In this document: positions 25,547-33,672 of the stretch, piece by piece
Layout: each line of letters starts with the position of its first letter
Position numbering within the stretch: the stretch's first letter is position 1
Notes under the pieces: generated by a model
Databases searched by the model: none
What the model was told of the DNA's origin: nothing
Seen by the model: only the letters and a program-made list of their open reading frames with translations
Made by a program: the position numbers and the translations under genes
NCBI RefSeq assembly: GCF_029626025.1
Contig: NZ_JARUBF010000001.1
Coordinates: 4,868,001-4,932,000, forward strand
From: Solwaraspora sp. WMMD406
GTDB taxonomy: Bacteria; Actinomycetota; Actinomycetes; Mycobacteriales; Micromonosporaceae
DNA: 64,000 nt
Direction: 5' to 3'

Positions 25547-26650
25547 TCAGCCGGGCGACGGCAGCGGCAGACCCGACGGGAGCAGTCCGGAGTCGACCAG
25601 TTCGTACCAGAACGCTGCAGACGGTCGCTCGATGGTCGTCAACGAGACGTTACGCCGTACCTGATCGGCACCGGCGGCACCGATGATCAGTTGCCCTACG
25701 GCTGGATGGGTCGCGGCGAAGGACAGCGCGGCGGCGGGCAACGAGGTGCCGTGCCGGCGGCACGCATCGGCGATCGCCGTGGCACGGCGTACCACCTCGG
25801 CAGGGGCGGCCTGGTATTCGTAGGGCAGGTCGGCCGTGGGTGACTCGACGGCGAGCAGCCCGCTGTTGAACACCCCGGCGAGCAGCACCCGGACCCGCCG
25901 ACGCTGACAGGCCGGCAGCAGGGTCGCTGCGGCTGACTGTTCCAACAGGGTGTACCGACCAGCGATCAGGACTGCGTCGAGGTCGACCTCGGTGACGAAC
26001 CGCTCCAGGACCCCGATGTGTTTGGAGCCGACCCCGATGGCACCGACCACGCCCTCGTCGCGTAGCACGCGCAACGCCGGGTATGCCTCGTCGAGCGCGG
26101 CCGTCTGGTGTTCCTCGGGGTCGTGCAGCAGGACCAGGTCGATTCGGTCCAGTCCGAGCCGGCCGAGACTGGCGTCCAGGCTCCGGCGCACCCCGTCGGC
26201 GGTGAAGTCCCAGACCCGCCGATGGTCGGCAGGCACATCGAAGCCTTCGGGGTCACGCCGGGCGGCACCGGACGGATCCGGCACCAACCATCGGCCGACC
26301 TTCGTGCTGATCAGATACTGCGTCCGTGGCCGGTCCCGCAGTGCCGCGCCGAGCCGGCGTTCGGAGAGCCCGAGCCCGTAGTGCGGGGCGGTGTCGAACA
26401 ACCGGACGCCGGCATCCCAGGCCGCCGCCACGGTGCCTTCGGCGCATTCGTCGTCGATCGCCGTGTAAAGGTTGCCGAGCTGGGCACAGCCGAGACCGAA
26501 CGGGCCGGACCCGCCAGCCGTACCCGGTCCGACGAGTCCGCCTGACCCGCCGGACTCCGGCCCTGGAACCTCATTTGCCGCCGACACGCGCACCGCCGCC
26601 TCCCTGGTCTCGCTGGCCATCCGCACTGCTGCTCGGTGGTTCCCGGGCAC
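25547..26650 (-). CDS. Aldo/keto reductase, sugar-dehydrogenase type
   Basis: A 367-residue aldo/keto reductase. The catalytic tetrad is visible: Asp in RLFDTAPHYG with Tyr in the same motif, Lys in STKVGRWL, and His in VLLHDPEE. The GLGLSERRLGAAL and DVPADHRRVWDFTADGVRRSL segments resemble D-threo-aldose 1-dehydrogenases (L-fucose/D-arabinose dehydrogenases), which oxidise the sugar to its lactone. The upstream SDR gene on the same strand, 10 nt away, is of a kind that often works in the same oxidative sugar pathways. The N-terminal 50 residues are not conserved-looking, so the true start may lie at 26620 or further in. Confidence 0.82.
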   Translation of the reverse strand: MPGNHRAAVRMASETREAAVRVSAANEVPGPESGGSGGLVGPGTAGGSGPFGLGCAQLGNLYTAIDDECAEGTVAAAWDAGVRLFDTAPHYGLGLSERRLGAALRDRPRTQYLISTKVGRWLVPDPSGAARRDPEGFDVPADHRRVWDFTADGVRRSLDASLGRLGLDRIDLVLLHDPEEHQTAALDEAYPALRVLRDEGVVGAIGVGSKHIGVLERFVTEVDLDAVLIAGRYTLLEQSAAATLLPACQRRRVRVLLAGVFNSGLLAVESPTADLPYEYQAAPAEVVRRATAIADACRRHGTSLPAAALSFAATHPAVGQLIIGAAGADQVRRNVSLTTIERPSAAFWYELVDSGLLPSGLPLPSPG

Positions 26651-26660
26651 GGACGCGCGG

Positions 26661-27419
26661 TCAGGATGTGGCCGGACGGCGGATCCGCAGGCCCTGCATC
26701 CCCCCGTCGACCGCCAGTACGGTGCCGGTGGTGGAGCCGGCCAGCGGACTTGCCAGGTAGGCGATCGCGGCGGCGACCTCGTCGGTGCTGACCAGCCGGC
26801 CCGTCGGCTGGCGAGCGCGCAGCGCGGCGAGCTCGGCTAACGGGTCGGCGGTCGTGTCGAGCAGCCGGCGGACCCAGGCGGTGTCGACCGTACCTGGATT
26901 GACCGCCACCACCCGGATGCCGTCCCCGACGTGGTCGGCGGCCATGGCCAGGGTCAACGACAGGACCGCGCCCTTGCTGGCGCTGTACAGCGCCCGATCC
27001 GGCAGGCCGGCGGTGGCCGCGATCGAGCAGGTGTTCACCACGACCGCTCGTCGGGACGACCGCAGATACGGCAGGGCCGCACGGGTCACCCGGACGATTC
27101 CGACGACGTTGACGTCGAGTACGTGGTGCCACTCGTCGTCGGAGTTGGCCTCGATCGAACCGACCGCCCCGACGCCGGCATTGTTGATCACGATGTCAAG
27201 CCCGCCGAAATCCTCGGCCGCAGCCGCGACCGCACGACGTACCGAGGCGTCGTCGGTGACATCGGCCGCGATTGCGACCAGCGGCTCAGGTAGGGTGTCC
27301 GGCCGCAGATCGAGGCAGGCGACCCGGGCACCACGACGGGCGAGCAGCCGCGCGGTGGCCAGCCCGATCCCGGAGGCACCGCCGGTGACGACAGCCGAGC
27401 AGCCGGAGAATTCGCCCAT
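26661..27419 (-). CDS. SDR-family NAD(P)-dependent oxidoreductase
   Basis: A 252-residue classical short-chain dehydrogenase. The cofactor motif is TGGASGIGLA (about 12-21), with Asp in the CLDLR strand end favouring NAD. NNAGVGAVG, the catalytic Ser in VVVNTCSIAA (one position where Ser is usual) and YSASK are present, as are NPGTVDTAWV and the C-terminal DGGMQG. Enzymes of this size next to aldose dehydrogenases include 2-keto-3-deoxy-L-fuconate dehydrogenases, but the substrate is an inference. It is the first gene of a two-gene unit with the aldo/keto reductase. Confidence 0.85.
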   Translation of the reverse strand: MGEFSGCSAVVTGGASGIGLATARLLARRGARVACLDLRPDTLPEPLVAIAADVTDDASVRRAVAAAAEDFGGLDIVINNAGVGAVGSIEANSDDEWHHVLDVNVVGIVRVTRAALPYLRSSRRAVVVNTCSIAATAGLPDRALYSASKGAVLSLTLAMAADHVGDGIRVVAVNPGTVDTAWVRRLLDTTADPLAELAALRARQPTGRLVSTDEVAAAIAYLASPLAGSTTGTVLAVDGGMQGLRIRRPATS

Positions 27420-27566
27420 CTCGCCTCCACTACAGGCCGTACGACATCCAACAGCCCCAATGAATGGTGGTCCGATCGCGGCGTTTGGTCAAGGTTCTGA
27501 ATGATACCTGGTTGGATCGACGGGATTCTCCGGTTGTCGAGTAGCCTCGTGTCGGCCAGGATCGGA

Positions 27567-27622
27567 TTCCACGCCACGAGTTCCACGCCACGAGTTCCAC
27601 GCCACGAGTTCCACGCCACGAG
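27567..27622. repeat. Four perfect 14-bp tandem units (TTCCACGCCACGAG)
   Basis: Copies at 27567-27580, 27581-27594, 27595-27608 and 27609-27622 lie in the divergent gap between the SDR and thioesterase genes, ending 30 bp upstream of the TTG start. Copy number may vary between strains. Confidence 0.9.
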
Positions 27623-27651
27623 CGGCATCGTCGCCGAGCAGGAGGTTATCG

Positions 27652-28062
27652 TTGACTCAGCCATCAGCCGGATTGGACGCCCTGCTCGGCGTACGGAAGG
27701 TGGAGGTGTCCGGCGAGCGGGTACGGCTACAGCTTCCGGTCACCCCGGCGCTGCACCAACCACACGGACTGGTCCACGGTGGCGTGTACTGCGCGATGGT
27801 GGAGAGCGCCGCCAGCCTCGGCGGCGCCCGCTGGCTGGGTGAGCAGGGCCGGGTGGTCGGCGTGGCCAACCAGACGGACTTCCTGCGGGCGGTACGCGAC
27901 GGCGAGCTGACTGCCGTGGGAAGCCCGGTGCACCAGGGTTACAGCCAGCAGCTCTGGCAGGTGGAGATCACCGACTCCGGCGGTCGGCTGGTCGCCCGGG
28001 GACAGGTCCGGCTGCAGAACCTCCGCCCGGATGCCGGCCGCGCGGATGGACCCGGCCGGTGA
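27652..28062 (+). CDS. PaaI-type hotdog-fold thioesterase
   Basis: A 136-residue acyl-CoA thioesterase of the PaaI group. The hotdog helix motif LHQPHGLVHGGVYCAMVESA (20 residues, about 35-54) contains the Asn/Asp-replacing His and the HGG turn, with the catalytic acidic residue in VESAAS. The final strand QVRLQNL fits. Members cleave aromatic or short-chain acyl-CoA. The TTG at 27652 is preceded by GGAGG at 6 nt, which decides the start. It is divergent from the SDR gene and followed at 66 nt by the zinc-ribbon gene. Confidence 0.85.
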   Translation: MTQPSAGLDALLGVRKVEVSGERVRLQLPVTPALHQPHGLVHGGVYCAMVESAASLGGARWLGEQGRVVGVANQTDFLRAVRDGELTAVGSPVHQGYSQQLWQVEITDSGGRLVARGQVRLQNLRPDAGRADGPGR

Positions 28063-28128
28063 ACCGATCGCGACGACGGCGAACCGGACGGGCCCCCGGT
28101 CCGTAGAAACGGGCAGGAGGTAGACGAG

Positions 28129-28458
28129 ATGGACATCCTGGTCGACCCTGCCCACCGTGACCCGACCCAGTCCGACCTCTACATCGTGCGCGGATTGCTG
28201 CGCTGCGGCGCAGATCCGATGATCCCGGCCCGCACAGCCGGCGGGACTCGCGGCTACGCCTGCCCCGACCGTACCTGCGACCGGTTCCTCAACGCGGAGG
28301 AGATCGAACAGCAGGTCTGGCGGCGGTACGTGCAGCTCAACGCTGACGCCGCCGACATCGTCAGTCGCGACCGACGCCGCAGCGCGCTGCTGGCCGTACT
28401 CGCCCGGGTCACCGTCGGCTCCAGTCTGGCCGACGTCGACTACGACTGGCGGGACTGA
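28129..28458 (+). CDS. Small protein resembling the zinc beta-ribbon of serine recombinases
   Basis: A 109-residue protein. YIVRGLLRCGADPMIPAR and the GYACPDRTCDRFLNAEEIE segment match the zinc beta-ribbon of large serine integrases (LLRCGxCGxxM ... Y.C....C), although the first Cys pair is reduced to a single Cys. The catalytic resolvase domain is absent, so it cannot recombine DNA by itself. It may be a domesticated DNA-binding fragment. Start choice is firm: GGAGG lies 8 nt upstream of the ATG. The stop codon lies in the first copy of a 26-bp tandem duplication. Confidence 0.7.
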   Translation: MDILVDPAHRDPTQSDLYIVRGLLRCGADPMIPARTAGGTRGYACPDRTCDRFLNAEEIEQQVWRRYVQLNADAADIVSRDRRRSALLAVLARVTVGSSLADVDYDWRD

Positions 28459-28500
28459 GGCCGGGCCGGCGCCAGCGGGACTGAGGCCGGGCCGGCGCCC
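28449..28500. repeat. 26-bp tandem duplication over the zinc-ribbon gene stop
   Basis: Units at 28449-28474 and 28475-28500 begin GCGGGACTGAGGCCGGGCCG and differ only at the last base. The first includes the stop codon at 28456-28458. Confidence 0.9.
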
Positions 28501-28540
28501 ACCGCCGCCGGCCGATGTCCCACCGCGAGCGTCGGGAGGT

Positions 28541-30052
28541 TTACAGCACGAAAGCATCGGTCCAGAGCTGGCCGGATCGGCCGGACAAGGCGTCGAGCAG
28601 GGCCACCGCCTGGCTGTCGGTCAGTGAGCCGATGTAGTCGACGATCGCCCGACCCCGGGCCGCCCGCACCGGATCGGCGACCTGCCCGGTCAACTCGGCG
28701 GTGGCCAGTTCGACCAGATCGTGCAACCGTCGGGGCAACCGCCCCTCCTCGTCCGGATCGGTCAGCCAGGCCAGCAGCGCCTCGACCAGGGTGGTCAGCA
28801 GTTCGGCCTGACCACGCTGGTGCAACGCCAGGTCCGGCCGGGCCAGGACGAACCGGTGGTGCACGAACTTGAGCACCTGCACCTCGTGCCACTGCGCGGT
28901 GGCCAGCAGCACGTGCCCGGACCGTACGGTCGGATGCGCGGTGACCCAGATGGCGTCGACCAGCCGGCGGGTCCACCGCGCGGAGAACGTGGTGATGTTC
29001 TCCTCCGCCTCGATCGACCCGTCGAACGGCACCATCAACAGTCCGTCGACCAGCTCGCGGCGGACATGCTCGACGGCGTCGGCGAACGCCGCGTCGGAGC
29101 TGATCCAGCCGTCCTTGCGGTGCAGTTGCCGGCGGAGCCGCTCGATGGATCGGCCCGGCCGGTGGGCGGTCGCGGCCACTTCCTCGTCGGGCAGGGCACG
29201 CAGCTCGTCGGCAGCCCGCCGCCAGGCCGTCAGTTCACCGGCGACCGCTCCCTGCTGGAGCACGCCGACCCGGTGGAAGTCCTCGACGTCGTGGATCGCG
29301 TACGCGATGTCGTCCGCGGTGTCCATGATCGACGCCTCGACGGTTTGCTGCCACGGGTCGATCAGCCCGAGGAACGGCGCCCGGGCCTGCCGAAGGTCCT
29401 CGGCCTCGGTGGTGTAGGCACCGAACTTGACCGAGCCGACCGCCGGATCGTCCGGTGCGACGGCCGCGCCGCGCGGCGCGGGGCTCAGCTCGCTGGGATG
29501 CGGCCGGGGGTACGTCCGCCGGGTCCACGGGTATTTGAGCATCGCGGCCCGGACCGCAGCGGTCAGATCGAGTCCGATCGCCGCCTCGCCGCGAATCTCG
29601 GTGCTGGTCACGATCCGGTAGGACTGGGCGTTGCCCTCGAAACCGTCGGGCAGGCCGAGCCGTTGCCGGGCGATCCGGTCCAAGACCCGCTCGCCGAGGT
29701 GCCCGAACGGCGGATGGCCGAGGTCGTGGGCGAGGGCGGCGGCCTCGACCACGTCCGGATCGCAGCCGCCCAGCTTGTCCAGCAGGGTCCGGTGCCGGTC
29801 GTCGGCGGTGAGTCGTTCGGCGATGGCCCGCGCGACCTGGGCGACCTTCAGGCTGTGAGTCAGCCGGTTGTGCACCAGCAGACCGGAGCCGCCCGGGCTG
29901 ATCACCTGCGTGACGCCGCCGAGTCGGGCGAAAAACGGCGAGGAGACGATCCGGTCGCGGTCGGCCCGGAACGGGCTCGCGGCCAAGTCGCCAGCCGCGA
30001 CCGCGCCCCGGCCGAACAGTCGGCGGGCCCGGGGATCCTCCGCGCCATCCAT
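28541..30052 (-). CDS. dgt: Deoxyguanosinetriphosphate triphosphohydrolase family (HD domain)
   Basis: A 503-residue HD-domain dNTP triphosphohydrolase, which splits dNTPs to nucleoside and tripolyphosphate and keeps nucleotide pools in check. The metal ligands are visible in order: NRLTHSLKVAQVA (His), AALAHDLGHPPFGHLGE (HD pair), later DTADDIAYAIHDVEDF with the last Asp. The N-terminal DRDRIVSSPFFARL and the length match the family. A TAGCGT box 6 nt before the ATG and lack of a ribosome site suggest a leaderless mRNA. It is divergent from the GPP34 gene. Confidence 0.93.
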   Translation of the reverse strand: MDGAEDPRARRLFGRGAVAAGDLAASPFRADRDRIVSSPFFARLGGVTQVISPGGSGLLVHNRLTHSLKVAQVARAIAERLTADDRHRTLLDKLGGCDPDVVEAAALAHDLGHPPFGHLGERVLDRIARQRLGLPDGFEGNAQSYRIVTSTEIRGEAAIGLDLTAAVRAAMLKYPWTRRTYPRPHPSELSPAPRGAAVAPDDPAVGSVKFGAYTTEAEDLRQARAPFLGLIDPWQQTVEASIMDTADDIAYAIHDVEDFHRVGVLQQGAVAGELTAWRRAADELRALPDEEVAATAHRPGRSIERLRRQLHRKDGWISSDAAFADAVEHVRRELVDGLLMVPFDGSIEAEENITTFSARWTRRLVDAIWVTAHPTVRSGHVLLATAQWHEVQVLKFVHHRFVLARPDLALHQRGQAELLTTLVEALLAWLTDPDEEGRLPRRLHDLVELATAELTGQVADPVRAARGRAIVDYIGSLTDSQAVALLDALSGRSGQLWTDAFVL

Positions 30053-30058
30053 GAGCAG

Positions 30059-30064
30059 ACGCTA
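30059..30064 (-). promoter_or_regulatory. Leaderless-type -10 box (TAGCGT) of dgt
   Basis: On the minus strand TAGCGT, six nucleotides, then the ATG at 30052. The same hexamer and spacing recur in front of the gene starting at 52025. Confidence 0.55.
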
Positions 30065-30265
30065 ACCCGCCCGGGGGCCGCGTACCGGCGCGGGGTGGCA
30101 CATCGTGGCGCGTCGTGCTCACCCGGCGACGCCTGCTGGCAAAAGTGATGGTTGAGCGGATTGATCCCGCGTCGTAAGGTTCCGCTTCAACAAGGTCATC
30201 CTTGCCGGGCCGCTCCACCGGCCCCGCTCGGCTCGCGCACCAGAAACCGCCGCAGAGGACGATCG

Positions 30266-30952
30266 ATGCGCCACGCTCGAACTCCGACGGAGTTGACGCT
30301 GACCGAGGAGTTCTTCCTGGTGGCGCTCGACGACGCGACCGGCCGGCCGATGATCGGCCGGGACGCGCTCGGTGCCGGACTGGCCGGTGCCGCCATCGCC
30401 ACGCTGCTGCTGGCCGGCCGGGCCGCCGTACACGACGCCATGCTGGTCGCGACCGACGGCGATCCGGTCGACGACCCGATCTGTGACCCCCTGCTGGCCG
30501 GGCTACGCCGGGAACGCCGCCAACCGGTGGGCGCCTGGATCGCCCTGATGCGCGACGGGTTACCCGCGATCGTCGCCGAGGACCTGGAGGCGCTCGGCGT
30601 CCTGCGCACCGTGCGGGTACGCCAGGTGGTGACCCGCCGGACGGTCGCCCGGTTCCCGGCCGACGACCCGGTCCGCGCCGTCGGACCCCGGGTCCGGCTG
30701 GGGTACGCGCTCGGTCGGCCGGTCGCGGTCGACGACCGTACGGCGGTCCTGGCGCAGATCGTCCGGGCCACCGGGATGGATCGGTGGTTCGTGACCATGT
30801 TCGGGCCGGTGGTCCGCAATCGGCTCGCCGCCCTCGCGCAGCGCATGGATCCACAGCTCGGGGTGGTGGTCACCGCGATCAGCGAGCCGGCCCCGCAGGC
30901 CCGGCCGACGATCCGGCTCTGGCCGCAGCGCGACACGTCGGTCGCGTGGTGA
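30266..30952 (+). CDS. GPP34 (Golgi phosphoprotein 3)-family protein
   Basis: A 228-residue GPP34-domain protein. The N-terminus LTLTEEFFLVALDDATGRP is the family signature, followed by the helical GLAGAAIATLLLAGR segment and the C-terminal AVLAQIVRATGMDRWF. Eukaryotic GOLPH3 binds phosphatidylinositol 4-phosphate and membranes; actinobacterial members are numerous and uncharacterised, with peripheral membrane association a reasonable guess. The ATG at 30266 follows GAGGA. The 254 nt after it up to tex hold no gene that I can support. Confidence 0.88.
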   Translation: MRHARTPTELTLTEEFFLVALDDATGRPMIGRDALGAGLAGAAIATLLLAGRAAVHDAMLVATDGDPVDDPICDPLLAGLRRERRQPVGAWIALMRDGLPAIVAEDLEALGVLRTVRVRQVVTRRTVARFPADDPVRAVGPRVRLGYALGRPVAVDDRTAVLAQIVRATGMDRWFVTMFGPVVRNRLAALAQRMDPQLGVVVTAISEPAPQARPTIRLWPQRDTSVAW

Positions 30953-31206
30953 GCCCGGCCAGGTCGCCGCGCGGCCCGCAGCGCATAGCGCGACCCGCAC
31001 CAACGCCGCGCGGCGCACAGCACGGGCCGCACGCCGGCCGCGTGCCGTCGCCCAAGGGGACGCGACACCGGCGCCGTTAGCCGGCACAATGCATCCGGAC
31101 CCAGACGGTGGTCCCCGGCGCCGGTCCGCCCGGCCGCCGGGTCGCGAGGGACCGGGTCGGCCGGCAAGGTCGGGCCCGGCAGGGTAGTTGGAGCGGGGCG
31201 CGGAAC

Positions 31207-33603
31207 GTGACCACAGCGATTGACCAGCGGATCGCCGAGGAACTCGGGGTACGGGCGGGGCAGGTGTCCGCCGCCGTGGAACTGCTCGACGGCGGCGCGA
31301 CCGTGCCGTTCATCGCCCGGTACCGCAAGGAAGCCACCGGCATGCTCGACGACGCGCAGCTACGCACCCTGGAGGAACGGCTGCGCTACCTGCGGGAGTT
31401 GGAGGAACGCCGCGGCGCGATCCTGGAGTCGATCCGTGGCCAGGGCAAGCTCGACGAGGCGCTGACCGCGCAAATCATGGCCGCCGACTCCAAGGCCCGG
31501 CTGGAGGACATCTACCTGCCGTACAAGCCGAAGCGGCGGACCAAGGCGCAGATCGCCCGCGAGGCCGGCCTGGAACCCTTGGCCGAGACGCTGCTCGCCG
31601 ACCCGACCCAGGATCCCCGGACGCTGGCGGCCGGCTACGTCGACGCGGACAAGGGTGTGGCCGACGCGGCGGCCGCCCTCGACGGGGCGCGGGCGATCCT
31701 GGTGGAACGCTTCGCCGAGGACGCCGACCTGATCGGCGCGCTGCGGGAACGGATGTGGTCTCGGGGCCGGCTCACCTCGCGGGTACGGGACGGTCAGCAG
31801 ACCGAGGGTGCCAAGTTCGCCGACTACTTCGAGTTCGCCGAGCCGTTCACGAAACTGCCGTCGCACCGGGTGCTGGCGATGTTTCGGGGCGAAAAGGAAC
31901 AGGTCCTCGACCTGACCATGGAGCCCGAGGAGGTGCCGGCCGACGCCGTCGCCGGGCCGAGCAGCTACGAGCCGATCATCGCCGGCCGGTTCGGGATCTC
32001 CGACCAGGGCCGGCCGGCCGACAAGTGGCTGGCCGACACGGTCCGCTGGGCCTGGCGTACCCGGATCCTGATCCACCTCGGCGCCGACCTGCGGACCCGG
32101 CTGTGGCAGGCAGCCGAGGACGAGGCGGTCCGGGTGTTCGCCGCCAACCTGCGGGATCTGCTGCTGGCGGCGCCGGCCGGCAGCCGTACCACGATGGGCC
32201 TGGACCCCGGGGTCCGCACCGGGGTGAAGGTGGCGGTGGTCGACGCCACCGGCAAGGTGGTGGCGACCGAGACCGTCTATCCGCACGAGCCGCGCCGACA
32301 GTGGGACGCCTCGATCCACACCCTGGCGAAGCTGGCCGCCGCGCACCGGGTGGACCTCGTCGCGATCGGCAACGGCACCGCGTCGCGGGAGACCGACAAG
32401 TTGGTCGCCGACCTGATGGCCCGGCATCCGGAGCTGACACTGACCAAAGTGATGGTCTCCGAGGCCGGCGCGTCGGTCTACTCGGCGTCGGCGTACGCGT
32501 CGCAGGAGCTGCCCGATCTGGACGTGTCGCTGCGGGGCGCGGTCTCCATCGCCCGCCGGTTGCAGGACCCGCTCGCCGAACTGGTCAAGATCGACCCTCG
32601 GTCGATCGGAGTCGGGCAGTACCAGCACGATATCTCCGAAGCCAAGCTGTCCCGGTCGCTCGACGCGGTCGTCGAGGACTGCGTCAACGGCGTGGGGGTG
32701 GACGTCAACACCGCGTCGGCACCGCTACTGACCCGGGTGTCGGGCATCGGCGCCGGGCTGGCCGAGAACATCGTGCTGCACCGCGACACTCATGGGCCGT
32801 TCCGGTCGCGCGCCGCGCTGAAGACGGTCGCCCGACTGGGGCCGAAGGCATTCGAGCAGTGCGCCGGCTTCCTGCGCATCCGCGACGGCGAGGACCCGCT
32901 CGATTCGTCCAGTGTTCACCCCGAGGCGTACCCGGTGGTCCGCCGTATCCTCGCCGACACCGGCAGCGACCTTCGGACGTTGATCGGCGACACGAAGACG
33001 TTGCGCCGTATCAAACCGGAACGCTTCGTCGACGCGATGTTCGGCTTGCCGACGGTCACTGACATCCTGGCCGAGTTGGAGAAGCCGGGCCGCGACCCCC
33101 GGCCGGCGTTCCGTACCGCGACCTTCGCCGACGGGGTGGAGACCCTCGCCGACCTGCGCACCGGGATGATCCTGGAGGGCGTGGTCACCAACGTGGCGGC
33201 GTTCGGCGCGTTCGTCGACGTCGGGGTCCACCAGGACGGCCTGGTGCACGTGTCGGCGATGTCCACGACATTCGTCAAGGATCCCCGCGACGTGGTCAAG
33301 CCCGGCGACATCGTCCGGGTGAAGGTGCTCGACGTCGACGTGGCACGCAAACGGATCTCGCTGACTCTGCGGCTGGACGACGAGCCCGGCACCGGTCGAC
33401 CGCCGGGCCAGCGGGGCACCGGTGGCGGGCAGCCCCGGTCGGGTGGTCGCGACGGCCAGCCGGGCAAGGGCGGTGGCCAGCCGGGCAAGGGCGGTGGCCA
33501 GCGAGGCGGCGGCCGGTCCGGTCAGGGTGGCCGGCCCTCGGCCGGCGGCGGGTACGCCGACGGCGCGCTGGCCGACGCGCTGCGCCGGGCGGGTCTGGCC
33601 TGA
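31207..33603 (+). CDS. tex: Tex-family RNA-binding transcription accessory protein
   Basis: A 798-residue Tex protein. The N-terminal helical domain contains VPFIARYRKEATGML; a YqgF/RNase H-like domain follows (MGLDPGVRTGVKVAVVD); then helix-hairpin-helix motifs (LTRVSGIGAGLAENIV) and a C-terminal S1 domain (GVVTNVAAFGAFVDVGVHQ). The family binds RNA and helps gene expression; it is the bacterial relative of Spt6. The last 65 residues are a Gly/Gln/Arg tail with GQPGKGG repeats, ending in a helix. The GTG at 31207 gives the family start TTAIDQRIAEELGV; an open frame from 31108 adds non-conserved residues. Confidence 0.93.
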   Translation: MTTAIDQRIAEELGVRAGQVSAAVELLDGGATVPFIARYRKEATGMLDDAQLRTLEERLRYLRELEERRGAILESIRGQGKLDEALTAQIMAADSKARLEDIYLPYKPKRRTKAQIAREAGLEPLAETLLADPTQDPRTLAAGYVDADKGVADAAAALDGARAILVERFAEDADLIGALRERMWSRGRLTSRVRDGQQTEGAKFADYFEFAEPFTKLPSHRVLAMFRGEKEQVLDLTMEPEEVPADAVAGPSSYEPIIAGRFGISDQGRPADKWLADTVRWAWRTRILIHLGADLRTRLWQAAEDEAVRVFAANLRDLLLAAPAGSRTTMGLDPGVRTGVKVAVVDATGKVVATETVYPHEPRRQWDASIHTLAKLAAAHRVDLVAIGNGTASRETDKLVADLMARHPELTLTKVMVSEAGASVYSASAYASQELPDLDVSLRGAVSIARRLQDPLAELVKIDPRSIGVGQYQHDISEAKLSRSLDAVVEDCVNGVGVDVNTASAPLLTRVSGIGAGLAENIVLHRDTHGPFRSRAALKTVARLGPKAFEQCAGFLRIRDGEDPLDSSSVHPEAYPVVRRILADTGSDLRTLIGDTKTLRRIKPERFVDAMFGLPTVTDILAELEKPGRDPRPAFRTATFADGVETLADLRTGMILEGVVTNVAAFGAFVDVGVHQDGLVHVSAMSTTFVKDPRDVVKPGDIVRVKVLDVDVARKRISLTLRLDDEPGTGRPPGQRGTGGGQPRSGGRDGQPGKGGGQPGKGGGQRGGGRSGQGGRPSAGGGYADGALADALRRAGLA

Positions 33604-33614
33604 TCCTTGGGCAT

Positions 33615-33650
33615 GGTCGCCGGGGCGGGCCGTGGCCCGCCCCGGCGACC
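33615..33650. terminator. 17-bp perfect hairpin between convergent genes
   Basis: GGTCGCCGGGGCGGGCC (33615-33631) pairs perfectly with 33634-33650 around GT. It lies between tex and the converging secreted-protein gene. Confidence 0.75.
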
Positions 33651-33672
33651 GGTCAGCAGTGGACGAGAAAGG

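Noticed and set aside
28721-30148. 475-codon plus-strand frame over dgt
   Set aside because: Antisense shadow of dgt, which has full HD-domain motifs.
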